Assembly: GCA_001767575.1 (NCBI GenBank)
Contig: MELI01000074.1
Span: 12,675 to 22,384 of the forward strand
Source: Candidatus Aquicultor primus
Lineage (GTDB): Bacteria; Actinomycetota; Aquicultoria; Aquicultorales; Aquicultoraceae
Direction: 5' to 3'
Length of the DNA stretch: 9,710 nt
A program made the translations under genes and the position numbers. Of the stretch, positions 1 to 6,286 are shown in pieces (the stretch's first letter is position 1; each line of letters opens with the position of its first letter). Under the pieces are notes generated by a model. It did no database searches. It saw nothing but the letters and a program-made list of their open reading frames with translations, and was not told the origin of the DNA.

Positions 1-922
1 AGCGGTCTTCGAAGTAGGTCTCGGGGGACGTTGGGACGCGACGAGTATGGTGCAACCGAGAGTGGCGGCGATAACGAGTATCGCGCTCGACCACACCGAC
101 CGCCTCGGGGAGACTGTCGAGGAGATCGCGTGGGATAAAGCGCATATTATAAAGCGGGGAAGCATAGCCATCATAGGGGAGACCCCGCCGGGAGCATTTG
201 AAAAAATCAAAGAGCGCTGTGAAGCGCAGGATGTTTCAATGATACTGTACGGCAGAGATTTTTCCTCTCGCGGCGTCTCGATTTTAAAGAACGAAGGGTC
301 GAGTTTTTCTATCGACGCGATGTTTGGGATTTACGAAGACATCCGGTTGCCGGTCTTCGGTGACTATCAGGTCAGCAACTTCACACTGGCCGTCGTGATC
401 GTCGAGACCTTTACCGGCCACAGAATCGAAGAAGATACCCTGCATAGCAGCCTTGTCGCAGTAAGGTGCCCGGGGCGATTAGAGTTCGTCTCTTCAAATC
501 CAGCGGTCGTCCTCGACGGGGCACACAATCCCGATGGTATGGCAATGCTCTTAGCCGGGCTTCCGAAGGCGTTCGATTACGATAGATTGCTGGTCGTGCT
601 GGCCGTCTCGAATGACAAGGATATCAAGCAGATGCTAGAGACCCTCGGCGCGAACGCCCACAAGCTAATCCTGACCCAGAACACAAGCTATCGCTCGGCA
701 AGCGTTAATCAGCTCAACGATATTGCCATGAGCGTGACAAATAGCTATAGTATTGAAGCAGACCTAGAGAAAGCGATTGATAAAGCCGTCTCTATGGCCG
801 GTGCGCGTGACCTGGTATGTATTACCGGTTCTCTGTACACGGTCGCAGACGCCCGCGAGATTTTGGTCAACAAGCGCATGTCTTACAAGTCCACCGCCCA
901 GGAACTGTTTGAGCCGGTCTAA
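1..922 (+). CDS. folC: Folylpolyglutamate synthase / dihydrofolate synthase, 3' part only
   Basis: Cytoplasmic ATP-dependent ligase of the Mur ligase superfamily. It adds glutamate to folates and, in many bacteria, also joins dihydropteroate to glutamate. The reading frame is already open at base 2, and the first residues (AVFEVGLGGRWDAT) match the conserved family motif GLGGRxDAT, so the ATG at 47 is internal and the true start lies upstream. About 306 residues are visible out of a usual 420-450. Seen in order: ITSIALDHTDRLG and IAWDKAHIIKRG of the central domain, then DGAHNP (bases 515-532), the hallmark at the start of the C-terminal Mur ligase domain, and a closing TGSLYTVADAREI block typical of FolC. 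It ends with TAA at 920-922. In Actinobacteria valS commonly precedes folC, which cannot be checked here. No terminator is evident downstream. The family call is secure; whether it has one or both activities is not decided by the sequence. Confidence 0.95.
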   Translation, partial: AVFEVGLGGRWDATSMVQPRVAAITSIALDHTDRLGETVEEIAWDKAHIIKRGSIAIIGETPPGAFEKIKERCEAQDVSMILYGRDFSSRGVSILKNEGSSFSIDAMFGIYEDIRLPVFGDYQVSNFTLAVVIVETFTGHRIEEDTLHSSLVAVRCPGRLEFVSSNPAVVLDGAHNPDGMAMLLAGLPKAFDYDRLLVVLAVSNDKDIKQMLETLGANAHKLILTQNTSYRSASVNQLNDIAMSVTNSYSIEADLEKAIDKAVSMAGARDLVCITGSLYTVADAREILVNKRMSYKSTAQELFEPV

Positions 923-1123
923 TCTTGTCCGGGACTCGCAGCGATGCTATCTATGCGCAACCTTGCCAGGCAAGGAGTCGAGAGAGAGCTTTGCCGTTCA
1001 ATGTGACATGCTCCAAAACTAAATGTTGTCCAAGTCACGGTGGAAGCATGATATCTACTAGTCTGGTCGTTATCGCAGAATTCTGTAAAAATATATCCAG
1101 CAGTCTATAAAGCAGGAGTAGTA

Positions 1124-1564
1124 GTGGAGTTTTTTCAATCAGTCGTCGACTTTTTCGGTTCGCCTCTCTTCAGGCTTATCGTAAACCTCATCTATTTGTT
1201 CGGTCTAGTTCTCTATATCAGTATCGCGAAGTGGACATATTCCGACGCTAAGCGGCGCGGGGCCATGGCGTTCTATTGGATGATAGTCGCGATGCTGTTT
1301 CCGGTAGCGGGGTGGCTGATTTACATCATTGTCAGGCCCCCGGAATATTTGGAGGATGTCCGCGAGCGGGAGCTGGAAGTCAGGGCGAAGGAGGCTCTGT
1401 TGGCGAGCGGCGACTTGGCCTGCCCGGCATGTTTTAAGCCCGTCGACAAAGATTTTCTTATCTGCCCGTCCTGTAGGCGCAGGCTTAAGAAGTCCTGCCC
1501 GTCGTGTGACCGGGCGCTCGATACCAGTTGGAGCATCTGCCCATATTGCCAGCAGATTCTTTAA
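1124..1564 (+). CDS. Membrane-anchored double zinc-ribbon protein of unknown function
   Basis: Small protein of 146 residues with a GTG start, chosen because AGGAG (1114-1118) lies 5 bases upstream. Two hydrophobic segments (about residues 15-35 and 50-70) flank a polar loop containing WTYSDAKRRG. After RPPEYL comes a charged stretch (about 74-95) that is probably helical. The C-terminal part holds two zinc-binding units of identical spacing, CxxC-x10-CxxC: C100/C103/C114/C117 and C125/C128/C139/C142. Likely topology is a helical hairpin in the membrane with the ribbons on the cytoplasmic side, which is inference. Similar two-helix plus zinc-ribbon proteins are frequent in Actinobacteria and have no assigned role that I know of. 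It sits between folC and ndk, a slot held in Mycobacterium and Streptomyces by an unrelated-looking DUF4233 membrane protein. A zinc-dependent protein-protein or nucleic-acid contact is possible, but nothing visible names a partner. Confidence 0.85.
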   Translation: MEFFQSVVDFFGSPLFRLIVNLIYLFGLVLYISIAKWTYSDAKRRGAMAFYWMIVAMLFPVAGWLIYIIVRPPEYLEDVRERELEVRAKEALLASGDLACPACFKPVDKDFLICPSCRRRLKKSCPSCDRALDTSWSICPYCQQIL

Positions 1565-1717
1565 CTGCGGTTCAATTGGCATCGCCGCAGCGCCTAATGT
1601 CTTTACCAAAACCCATCAGGGCTGCACAACCCAATGCTTTGTCTGCTTAACTGCTTGCTTTGACACACATCGCTAAATCATAGACCAATCAATCGGTATA
1701 TTCCACATTTAGCGGTT

Positions 1718-1747
1718 TGTAACAAAATACGGGGGTATGTAACAAAA
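1718..1747 (+). repeat. Paired direct repeat TGTAACAAAA, possible regulator site
   Basis: The 10-mer TGTAACAAAA occurs at 1718-1727 and again at 1738-1747, exactly 20 bases apart start to start, about two turns of the helix. A third exact copy lies at 2372-2381 in the gap between ndk and nuoA. The second and third copies share one more base (ATGTAACAAAA). I found no copy inside the genes. Same-face spacing fits a protein binding two half-sites, but no known regulator consensus is recognised, and the AT-rich background raises the chance of coincidence. Confidence 0.4.
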
Positions 1748-1754
1748 ACGGCAC

Positions 1755-1775
1755 TTAAGAACGGTTATTTCTTAA
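1755..1775. other. AT-rich inverted repeat / hairpin
   Basis: TTAAGAA (1755-1761) and TTCTTAA (1769-1775) are exact reverse complements around a 7-base loop (cggttat). The stem is too AT-rich for a strong intrinsic terminator, and the bases after it are A-rich, not T-rich on the + strand. On the - strand the downstream side would be only weakly T-rich. An operator for a dimeric regulator upstream of the ndk promoter is as likely as any RNA role. Confidence 0.3.
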
Positions 1776-1795
1776 AATAAATGCCAAAAAACGCG

Positions 1796-1833
1796 GTTTT
1801 ACGCTTGAAAGTTTTACGCAGTACTGATAAATT
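1796..1833 (+). promoter_or_regulatory. Candidate ndk promoter flanked by a 9-base direct repeat
   Basis: A sigma-70-like pair is visible: TTGAAA (1805-1810), a 17-base spacer, then TAAATT (1828-1833), directly preceded by TGA, which gives an extended -10 (TGn). Transcription would start near 1840, about 50 bases before the ndk ATG. The 9-mer GTTTTACGC occurs on both sides of the -35 box, at 1796-1804 and 1811-1819, with the box filling the gap. A factor bound to these repeats would contact or cover the -35 hexamer. The -10 matches the consensus at four of six positions, so the call is moderate and rests on spacing plus the extended element. Confidence 0.5.
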
Positions 1834-1892
1834 AGCTGTGGCGCACACTTTGTTATCAAAATCACAAGCAAAAGTTGTTAGCGGAGGATTTG

Positions 1893-2309
1893 ATGGAGAG
1901 AACGTTTACGATGATCAAACCGGACGGAGTCAAGAAGGCTCTGGTCGGTGAGATAGTCAAGAGATACCAAGATGCCGGTCTTCAGCTGGTGGCACTAAAA
2001 CTAACGAGGCTTTCCAGGGATAAAGCAGAGGAACTCTACTCTGTACACCAGGGGAAGCCTTTCTACATGGAATTAGTCGATTTTATTACCTCGGGGCCGG
2101 TTGCCCCCATGGTAATCGAAGGTGATAATGCGGTTAGTCGGGTCCGTGATATAATGGGCGCGACCAATCCAAAGGACGCAGACAAGGGGACCATCAGGGG
2201 CGATTTCGCCGAGGAAGTCTCCGAGAACATCGTTCATGGAGCCGATTCCGTTGAATCGGCGAACAGGGAAATACCGATATTCTTCAACGACGACGAGCTG
2301 GTCGGCTAA
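1893..2309 (+). CDS. ndk: Nucleoside diphosphate kinase
   Basis: Cytoplasmic enzyme that moves the gamma phosphate of ATP to other nucleoside and deoxynucleoside diphosphates through a phosphohistidine intermediate. The start is ATG 1893, because GGAGG (1883-1887) lies 5 bases upstream and the protein then opens with the family's typical MERTFTMIKPDGV. A TTG at 1875 would add six residues and is less likely. Length is 138 residues, normal for bacterial Ndk. Visible family features are K9 in IKPDG, the GKPFY segment, R-x-x-MGATNP, GTIRGDF, and the catalytic histidine H115 in NIVHGADSVESA. The residue after HG is Ala where Ser is common (HGSDS), a mild variation that should not abolish activity. 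The C-terminus, ending in DDELVG, is also typical. It has its own upstream control region and a 283-base gap before nuoA, so it is probably transcribed separately from nuo, although no clear terminator was found. Confidence 0.97.
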   Translation: MERTFTMIKPDGVKKALVGEIVKRYQDAGLQLVALKLTRLSRDKAEELYSVHQGKPFYMELVDFITSGPVAPMVIEGDNAVSRVRDIMGATNPKDADKGTIRGDFAEEVSENIVHGADSVESANREIPIFFNDDELVG

Positions 2310-2371
2310 GAGGCGGCAGCACTGGCGGGACATGGGGATCGACTGCCGGTCGGTCGCGTTGAAAATATAGA

Positions 2372-2381
2372 TGTAACAAAA
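2372..2381 (+). repeat. Third copy of TGTAACAAAA, upstream of nuoA
   Basis: This is an exact match to the 10-mer found twice upstream of ndk. Here it lies about 220 bases before the nuoA start, followed by an AT-rich alternating tract (CATATATA). If the three copies bind one regulator, ndk and nuo could share control. This rests only on sequence identity of a short AT-rich word. Confidence 0.3.
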
Positions 2382-2412
2382 GCATATATAGAGTCTAGTG
2401 TGGATGGGACCT

Positions 2413-2441
2413 TTGAGGCAGGCCTTGCTTTAAGGGATAAC
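2413..2441 (+). promoter_or_regulatory. Weak candidate nuo operon promoter
   Basis: TTGAGG (2413-2418), a 17-base spacer and GATAAC (2436-2441) form a sigma-70-like pair with four of six matches in each box. It would start transcription near 2448, leaving a 5' leader of about 145 bases that contains the 20-bp palindrome at 2495-2514. Other loose candidates exist nearby, such as TTGAAA at 2359-2364 with TATATA at 2385-2390, whose 20-base spacer is too long. The choice is uncertain, but a promoter somewhere in 2340-2500 is expected because a 10-gene operon begins after this gap. Confidence 0.3.
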
Positions 2442-2494
2442 ATAAAAGATAAGGGCTATCGGGAGCGCCTAAATTAAATCCGACACTTAGTAAC

Positions 2495-2514
2495 TGTATC
2501 GTTTAACCGATACA
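2495..2514. promoter_or_regulatory. Near-perfect 20-bp palindrome upstream of nuoA, operator-like
   Basis: TGTATCG (2495-2501) and CGATACA (2508-2514) are exact reverse complements around the 6-base centre TTTAAC. Of 20 positions, 18 obey the two-fold symmetry. It ends 78 bases before the nuoA ATG. No T-run follows, so it is not an intrinsic terminator for ndk. The 20-bp two-fold symmetry is typical of a dimeric helix-turn-helix repressor or activator site. It could also act as a hairpin in the nuo leader RNA. No named regulator consensus is recognised. Confidence 0.45.
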
Positions 2515-2592
2515 AGTGAAAGCGGCTAATGCTTGGATTCAGCGTGCCTGAAAGTGCTGCAGTTTAACTTAGAACTGGGGAGACAGCGACTG

Positions 2593-2952
2593 ATGGTTAG
2601 TGAGATTATCTATTTTTCAATGTTCACAGGAGTCGGAATCAGTATCGTTGTGATTCTGCTTGGTCTGGCAAGACTGCTAACAACGAAGAAGCCATCGGAG
2701 GCAAAGCTAGATGTCTACGAGTGTGGCGTTGTCGGCGTAACAGGTGATCCTCGTATTCAAATCAAAATGCGTTACTACATCTTCGGCCTTCTTTTAATCA
2801 TCTTCGATGTCGAAATGATCTTTATGTTTCCCTGGGCGGTCGTCTTTAAGAGCCTGGGCCTCTTTGCCTTCATAGAAATGCTGATCTTTATTGCGATATT
2901 ATTACTTGGCCTCTTGTATGCCTGGCGAAAAGGAGTTTTAAAGTGGGTGTAG
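2593..2952 (+). CDS. nuoA: Complex I subunit A (NADH-quinone oxidoreductase-like)
   Basis: Small membrane subunit of respiratory complex I (ND3 homologue). It forms part of the link between the quinone site and the proton-pumping arm. The protein has 119 residues and three membrane helices (about residues 7-28, 61-82 and 89-112). The family signature YECG is present in the long loop after helix 1, followed by [22 protein letters not shown], the classic NuoA block with an acidic pair in helix 2. The start is ATG 2593, with GGGGAG (2577-2582) 10 bases upstream. An in-frame TTG at 2533 would add 20 residues that have no hydrophobic or conserved character and is rejected. It is the first gene of the nuo cluster, and its stop overlaps the start of nuoB by 10 bases. 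Confidence 0.96.
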   Translation: MVSEIIYFSMFTGVGISIVVILLGLARLLTTKKPSEAKLDVYECGVVGVTGDPRIQIKMRYYIFGLLLIIFDVEMIFMFPWAVVFKSLGLFAFIEMLIFIAILLLGLLYAWRKGVLKWV

Positions 2953-3443
2953 TTAAAGAAGGCTTAATAAGAGAACAATCACCTGATACTAATATATTGC
3001 TTACTAAAGTTGGAGACCTGTTGAACTGGTCTCGCAAAAACTCTCTCTGGTGGTTGGCTTTTGGCCCGGCGTGTTGCACTATTGAGGGCCTCATGTGCTT
3101 GAACACCCCGCGATTTGATCTTGAGCGGTTTGGGATCATGCCGCGCTATACTCCTAGGCAATCAGATCTTATGCTTGTTACAGGCACAGTCACGCATAAT
3201 CTAGCCCCCATGGTTAAACAACTCTACGAGCAGATGCCGGAACCAAAATTTGTTATCGCTGTAGGCGCATGCGCGATTGGCGGTGGACCCTTTTATTATG
3301 ATTGCTATAACGTTGTGAGGGGTGTCGATCAAATAGTGCCGGTCGATATCTATGTACCGGGTTGTCCGCCTCGGCCGGAAGCGTTAATTCACGGCATTGA
3401 AATGCTTAAACAGAAAATTATGGCAAGAGGAAAGACAGACTGA
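2943..3443 (+). CDS. nuoB: Complex I subunit B, [4Fe-4S] cluster N2 protein
   Basis: Peripheral subunit carrying the terminal iron-sulfur cluster N2, which hands electrons to quinone. It has 166 residues. The N2 ligands are visible: adjacent C44 and C45 in [11 protein letters not shown]110 in [11 protein letters not shown] and C141 in [11 protein letters not shown]. The loop [15 protein letters not shown] is also typical. The start is GTG 2943, with AGGAG (2931-2935) 7 bases upstream, inside the end of nuoA, so the two genes overlap by 10 bases and are probably translationally coupled. The N-terminus is short compared with proteobacterial NuoB and lacks extra domains. Hand-counted codons near the start favour A/T at third positions far more than nuoL does. 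Confidence 0.97.
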   Translation: MGVVKEGLIREQSPDTNILLTKVGDLLNWSRKNSLWWLAFGPACCTIEGLMCLNTPRFDLERFGIMPRYTPRQSDLMLVTGTVTHNLAPMVKQLYEQMPEPKFVIAVGACAIGGGPFYYDCYNVVRGVDQIVPVDIYVPGCPPRPEALIHGIEMLKQKIMARGKTD

Positions 3444-3444
3444 G

Positions 3445-4029
3445 ATGAACGAAGAATTTAATCTTGAGAAGCAAGAAAAAGAAATGCCCGAGCAGGGCAA
3501 GATAGTTCTCGAAGATGGGCTAGGCTATGCCCTCAGTGTCGAGAGAAAAGATTTGCTCAAGGCAGCTTCAGGACTTAAAGAGGCAGGGTTTGATTTATTC
3601 CAGTTTGTCGCCGGAGTCGATTATCCTGATTCTATCAAGCTCACATATAGGGTTTTTTCAAGCAAGAGAAAGAATCAAATCGCGGTATTCTTGAAAACCG
3701 AGGTTCCGAAAGATGATCCTACCGTCGACTCGCTGGTTTCTATATGGCCGGCGGCTGATTGGCATGAGAGAGAGACATTCGATCTTCTCGGTGTTGATTT
3801 CGTCGGCCATCCGAACATGTCAAGAATTTTCATGCCGGGGGATTGGGTGGGATACCCGCTTCGCAAAGATTATGCGGACGATCGCATAATCGTTATGGAT
3901 GACGGCAAAAAGGAGAAACCGGCCGCAAAGGTCGAGAAGGCTGAGGCTGTCGAAACCGCACCGGAAAAAGTACCGGAAGCGCATCAAGAGCAGGTGCAAG
4001 AAGCCGAAGATGCTAAGACTGATAGTTAA
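3445..4029 (+). CDS. nuoC: Complex I subunit C (30 kDa), with a charged C-terminal tail
   Basis: Peripheral-arm subunit that packs against NuoD and NuoB. It has 194 residues. The core ends in the signature ERETFDLLGVDFVGHPNM followed by RIFMPGDWVGYPLRKDY (to residue 143), a very well conserved NuoC block. After it comes a tail of about 51 residues that is rich in Lys, Glu and Ala, low in complexity and probably disordered, unlike the short ending in E. coli or Thermus. NuoC is a separate protein, not fused to NuoD. The ATG at 3445 lies one base after the nuoB stop, which suggests coupled translation. Its ribosome binding site is weak (GAGG at 3427-3430, 14 bases away). ATG 3484 is an alternative start but has no better site. 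An upstream in-frame ATG at 3397 lies inside nuoB and is unlikely. Confidence 0.95.
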   Translation: MNEEFNLEKQEKEMPEQGKIVLEDGLGYALSVERKDLLKAASGLKEAGFDLFQFVAGVDYPDSIKLTYRVFSSKRKNQIAVFLKTEVPKDDPTVDSLVSIWPAADWHERETFDLLGVDFVGHPNMSRIFMPGDWVGYPLRKDYADDRIIVMDDGKKEKPAAKVEKAEAVETAPEKVPEAHQEQVQEAEDAKTDS

Positions 4030-4060
4030 GAAGAGAAGCTAGCCAAAGTGGGTTATTACT

Positions 4061-5257
4061 ATGAGTAAACTCGAAGAGATCAAAACGTCAGAAGTGAGCT
4101 TGGATGGCTTAGGTGTTGATATTAGCTCCAACGGTGACGCGGGAGAGAGTAGAACAGACATCAGGTCGGAGGAGTTGGCAATCAACTTCGGACCTCAGCA
4201 CCCTAGCGCGCACGGTGTCTTTCGCGCGATATTCCATGTTGACGGAGAGGTCGTTACCAAGATCGAGCCCAAGATCGGATATCTGCACAGATGTTTTGAG
4301 AAAATAGCCGAGAACCGAACATATACGCAATTTATTCCATACACAGACCGAATGGATTATGTGTCCTCAATGCTTAACAACTGGGCATATGTGCTTACCG
4401 TTGAGAAGCTGGCCGGTATCGAGGTTCCGGAAAGGGCCGAGTATATCAGGGTCATTGTCGGAGAACTTCAACGAATCGCATCTCACCTAGTGTTTCTGAC
4501 AACAGCAGGCGTTGAAACTGGTGCGGTGACGCCATATATGTACTATTTCGATGAGCGTGAGCAAATACTCAATCTTTTCGAAGGAGTGTGTGGCGCCAGA
4601 CTTACCTACAACTATATGAGGATAGGCGGGGTTAGCGCCGACCTTCCTGACGGATGGCTTGAGGATACCAAGGTTTTTCTAAAGAGACTTGCGAAGACTA
4701 TGGATGAGACTGATAAGCTGCTGCTAGGCAACTATATCTTCAAGAAAAGAATGATCGGTATGGTTCCGTTCACGGCTGAGGATGCTCTGAAATGGGGTCT
4801 TACTGGTCCAAGCCTGAGAGCGGCCGGTGTTCCATACGATATTAGAAAGGCCGACCCCTATTCAGTTTACCCTAGGATCGATTTTGATGTGTGTACCCGG
4901 TTCAATTGTGACAATTATGATCGCGCGTCTATAAGGTCTGATGAGATCAGGCAAAGCATGCGAATCATTGAACAGGCAATCGAACAAATCCCAGATGGGC
5001 CGGTAAAGGCTGAAGGGATTCCAAAAGTATTCAAGCCGGCGGCGGGCGAAGCGTACGGACATGTCGAAGCCAGCCGTGGTGATTTAGGCTTTTATATCGT
5101 CAGTGACGGCACCACTAAGCCGTACCGAGTAAAAATACAAGGGCCGAGCTTTGGGAACTTGCAGGCGCTGCCGGCTATGGCAGAGGGCAGTTATTTCGGA
5201 GACGTGATTCTAGCCTTCGGTACTCTTGATACGGTCTTTGGAGAGGTGGATCGCTAA
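4061..5257 (+). CDS. nuoD: Complex I subunit D (49 kDa), quinone-site subunit
   Basis: Peripheral subunit related to the large subunit of [NiFe] hydrogenases. It forms the quinone pocket together with NuoB and NuoH. It has 398 residues. Family marks are FGPQHPSAHG (residues 43-52), GYLHRCFEK, TYTQFIPYTDRMDY, LQRIASHLVF, YNYMRIGGV, KIQGPSFGNLQAL and the C-terminal LDTVFGEVDR. By spacing, H51 and Y100 (49 residues apart) match the quinone headgroup ligands His38 and Tyr87 of Thermus Nqo4, so quinone binding looks intact. The second Gly of the common GYLHRG is Cys here. A polar extension of about 35 residues precedes the conserved core. No strong ribosome binding site precedes ATG 4061, only a weak GTGGG. 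The stop codon overlaps the nuoH start as TAATG. There are no nuoE, F or G genes after it. Confidence 0.97.
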   Translation: MSKLEEIKTSEVSLDGLGVDISSNGDAGESRTDIRSEELAINFGPQHPSAHGVFRAIFHVDGEVVTKIEPKIGYLHRCFEKIAENRTYTQFIPYTDRMDYVSSMLNNWAYVLTVEKLAGIEVPERAEYIRVIVGELQRIASHLVFLTTAGVETGAVTPYMYYFDEREQILNLFEGVCGARLTYNYMRIGGVSADLPDGWLEDTKVFLKRLAKTMDETDKLLLGNYIFKKRMIGMVPFTAEDALKWGLTGPSLRAAGVPYDIRKADPYSVYPRIDFDVCTRFNCDNYDRASIRSDEIRQSMRIIEQAIEQIPDGPVKAEGIPKVFKPAAGEAYGHVEASRGDLGFYIVSDGTTKPYRVKIQGPSFGNLQALPAMAEGSYFGDVILAFGTLDTVFGEVDR

Positions 5258-6267
5258 TGCTATCGAGTGCTCAGCTTCAAGAGTTTGCTAACAACTATGG
5301 TATCCCTCTGTGGGGGCTGGATGCTTCCATTGCCCTCGTACTCGCGGTTGCGGTTTTTTGTTTGTGTGGTCTCGGTGTAGTCGTACTCGTCTACATGGAG
5401 CGCAAGATAGCCGCCGATTTTCAAATACGCTATGGACCACTTCATGTCGGTTGGCATGGGTCATTACAGTTGGTCGCAGATATTCTCAAGCTCATAACTA
5501 AAGAGGATGTATTTCCAAAGAAAGCCGACCCGTGGATATTTCGTTTGGCGCCTGCAATAGTATTCTTAGCGGCTTTTGTTGGGCTTTTAGTCATGCCAAT
5601 CGGTCCCGGACTTGTCGTCCAGGATTTGAATGTGGGCTTGATATATGTTCTGGCCATACCCTCGATTGGTATTGCGGGTCTCATCATGGCGGGATTCGGG
5701 TCATATAACAAATATGCGATGATGGGAAGTCTGCGTGCGGCAGCGCAAATGGTGAGTTATGAGATTCCAAGGGCGCTCTCGGTAATCGGCGTTGTGATGA
5801 TAGCCGGGTCAGCAAAACTATCAGCGATCGTTGGCGCTCAGGGTATATGGCACATAATTTTGCAGCCCCTAGGGTTTATGGTGTTCCTTGTCTCAACGCT
5901 TGCCGAACTCAACCGGACACCGTTTGACCTTCCCGATACGGAAGCCGAGCTTGTGGCCGGATTCAGCATGGAATACAGCGGAATGCGCTTTGCATTCTTC
6001 TTCTTCGGTGAGTATATTGCATTGATGGCCGCATCAGCGCTGACAGTCGTCCTGTTCCTCGGAGGCTGGCATGGGCCGGGTCCCGAGTTTCTGGCACCGG
6101 TATGGTTTCTAATCAAGACGTTTGGTGTCATATTTCTGGCTATGTGGATACGCTGGACATTACCGCGGTTCCGTATAGACCAGGTCATGGATTTAGGCTG
6201 GAAAGTGCTGCTACCCTTAGCTTTACTTAATATATTGATAACCGGAATAGTAATGTTGATTATTTAA
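5257..6267 (+). CDS. nuoH: Complex I subunit H (ND1 homologue), membrane
   Basis: Integral membrane subunit that forms the entry channel for quinone and the start of the polar axis used for proton pumping. It has 336 residues with about eight membrane helices. The conserved block YMERKIAADFQIRYGPLHVG, followed by WHGSLQLVADILKLITKED, is present, as is AELNRTPFDLPDTEAELVAG followed by FSMEYSGMRFAFFFFGEY, the acidic loop that faces the quinone cavity. The usual GPNRVG appears here as GPLHVG, a small variation in a well conserved turn. ATG 5257 shares one base with the nuoD stop, and GGAGAGG (5240-5246) lies 10 bases upstream, inside nuoD. In the 14-subunit operons of E. coli and many others, nuoE, F and G would lie between D and H. 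Confidence 0.97.
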   Translation: MLSSAQLQEFANNYGIPLWGLDASIALVLAVAVFCLCGLGVVVLVYMERKIAADFQIRYGPLHVGWHGSLQLVADILKLITKEDVFPKKADPWIFRLAPAIVFLAAFVGLLVMPIGPGLVVQDLNVGLIYVLAIPSIGIAGLIMAGFGSYNKYAMMGSLRAAAQMVSYEIPRALSVIGVVMIAGSAKLSAIVGAQGIWHIILQPLGFMVFLVSTLAELNRTPFDLPDTEAELVAGFSMEYSGMRFAFFFFGEYIALMAASALTVVLFLGGWHGPGPEFLAPVWFLIKTFGVIFLAMWIRWTLPRFRIDQVMDLGWKVLLPLALLNILITGIVMLII

Positions 6268-6286
6268 CAAGAAGGTTGATAACGGT

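Larger units (their letters stand above)
1565..1892. other. AT-rich non-coding region upstream of ndk
   Basis: No reading frame here looks protein-like, and the base composition turns markedly AT-rich from about 1660. Just after the zinc-ribbon stop, CTGCGG (1565-1570) can pair with CCGCAG (1585-1590) across a 14-base loop. No clear T-run follows, so I do not call a terminator. The rest holds a paired 10-base direct repeat (1718-1747), an AT-rich hairpin (1755-1775), a smaller hairpin AAAAC-GCG-GTTTT (1788-1800), a 9-base direct repeat (1796-1804, 1811-1819) and a candidate promoter, each listed separately where supported. This density of short repeats suggests a regulated promoter region, not neutral spacer. 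Confidence 0.6.
2310..2477 (+). pseudogene. Possible gene remnant: start-less open frame after ndk
   Basis: Directly after the ndk stop, and in the same frame, there is an open stretch of 55 codons ending at TAA 2475-2477. It has no ATG or TTG. The only usual start is GTG at 2400, which would leave 25 residues. The second half reads like real protein: from 2358 VENIDVTKAY, then IESSVDGTFEAGLALRDNI and KDKGYRERLN. It has balanced charge, a glycine-containing turn and an amphipathic helix-like end. I cannot assign a family. It may be the decayed 3' end of a lost gene, or a chance open frame; about 55 sense codons in a row is not rare at this composition. No ribosome binding site supports translation. 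A candidate promoter and a repeat overlap it, so the stretch may simply be regulatory DNA. Confidence 0.25.

Noticed and set aside
961..975. Palindrome CCTTGCC-A-GGCAAGG as a folC terminator
   Set aside because: The one-base centre leaves at most a 5-bp stem with a 5-base loop, and no T-run follows.
925..1110. Open frame of 61 codons between folC and the zinc-ribbon gene
   Set aside because: It has no ribosome binding site and its translation is irregular, rich in Cys and Ser. The region looks like spacer.
1205..1609. 134-codon - strand open frame across the zinc-ribbon gene
   Set aside because: It is antisense to a gene with clear zinc ligands and membrane helices, and it has no start support.
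1875..1892. TTG at 1875 as the ndk start
   Set aside because: The ribosome binding site GGAGG lies after it and fits ATG 1893, and the resulting N-terminus matches other Ndk proteins.
2314..2348. CGGCAG/CTGCCG inverted repeat after ndk as a terminator
   Set aside because: Six pairs across a 23-base loop with no T-run is too weak.
2533..2592. TTG at 2533 as the nuoA start
   Set aside because: The added 20 residues are not hydrophobic or conserved, and GGGGAG at 2577-2582 fits ATG 2593.
5440..5460. Loss of the GPNRVG motif in NuoH as a sign of inactivity
   Set aside because: The change to GPLHVG is modest, and all surrounding conserved blocks are intact.
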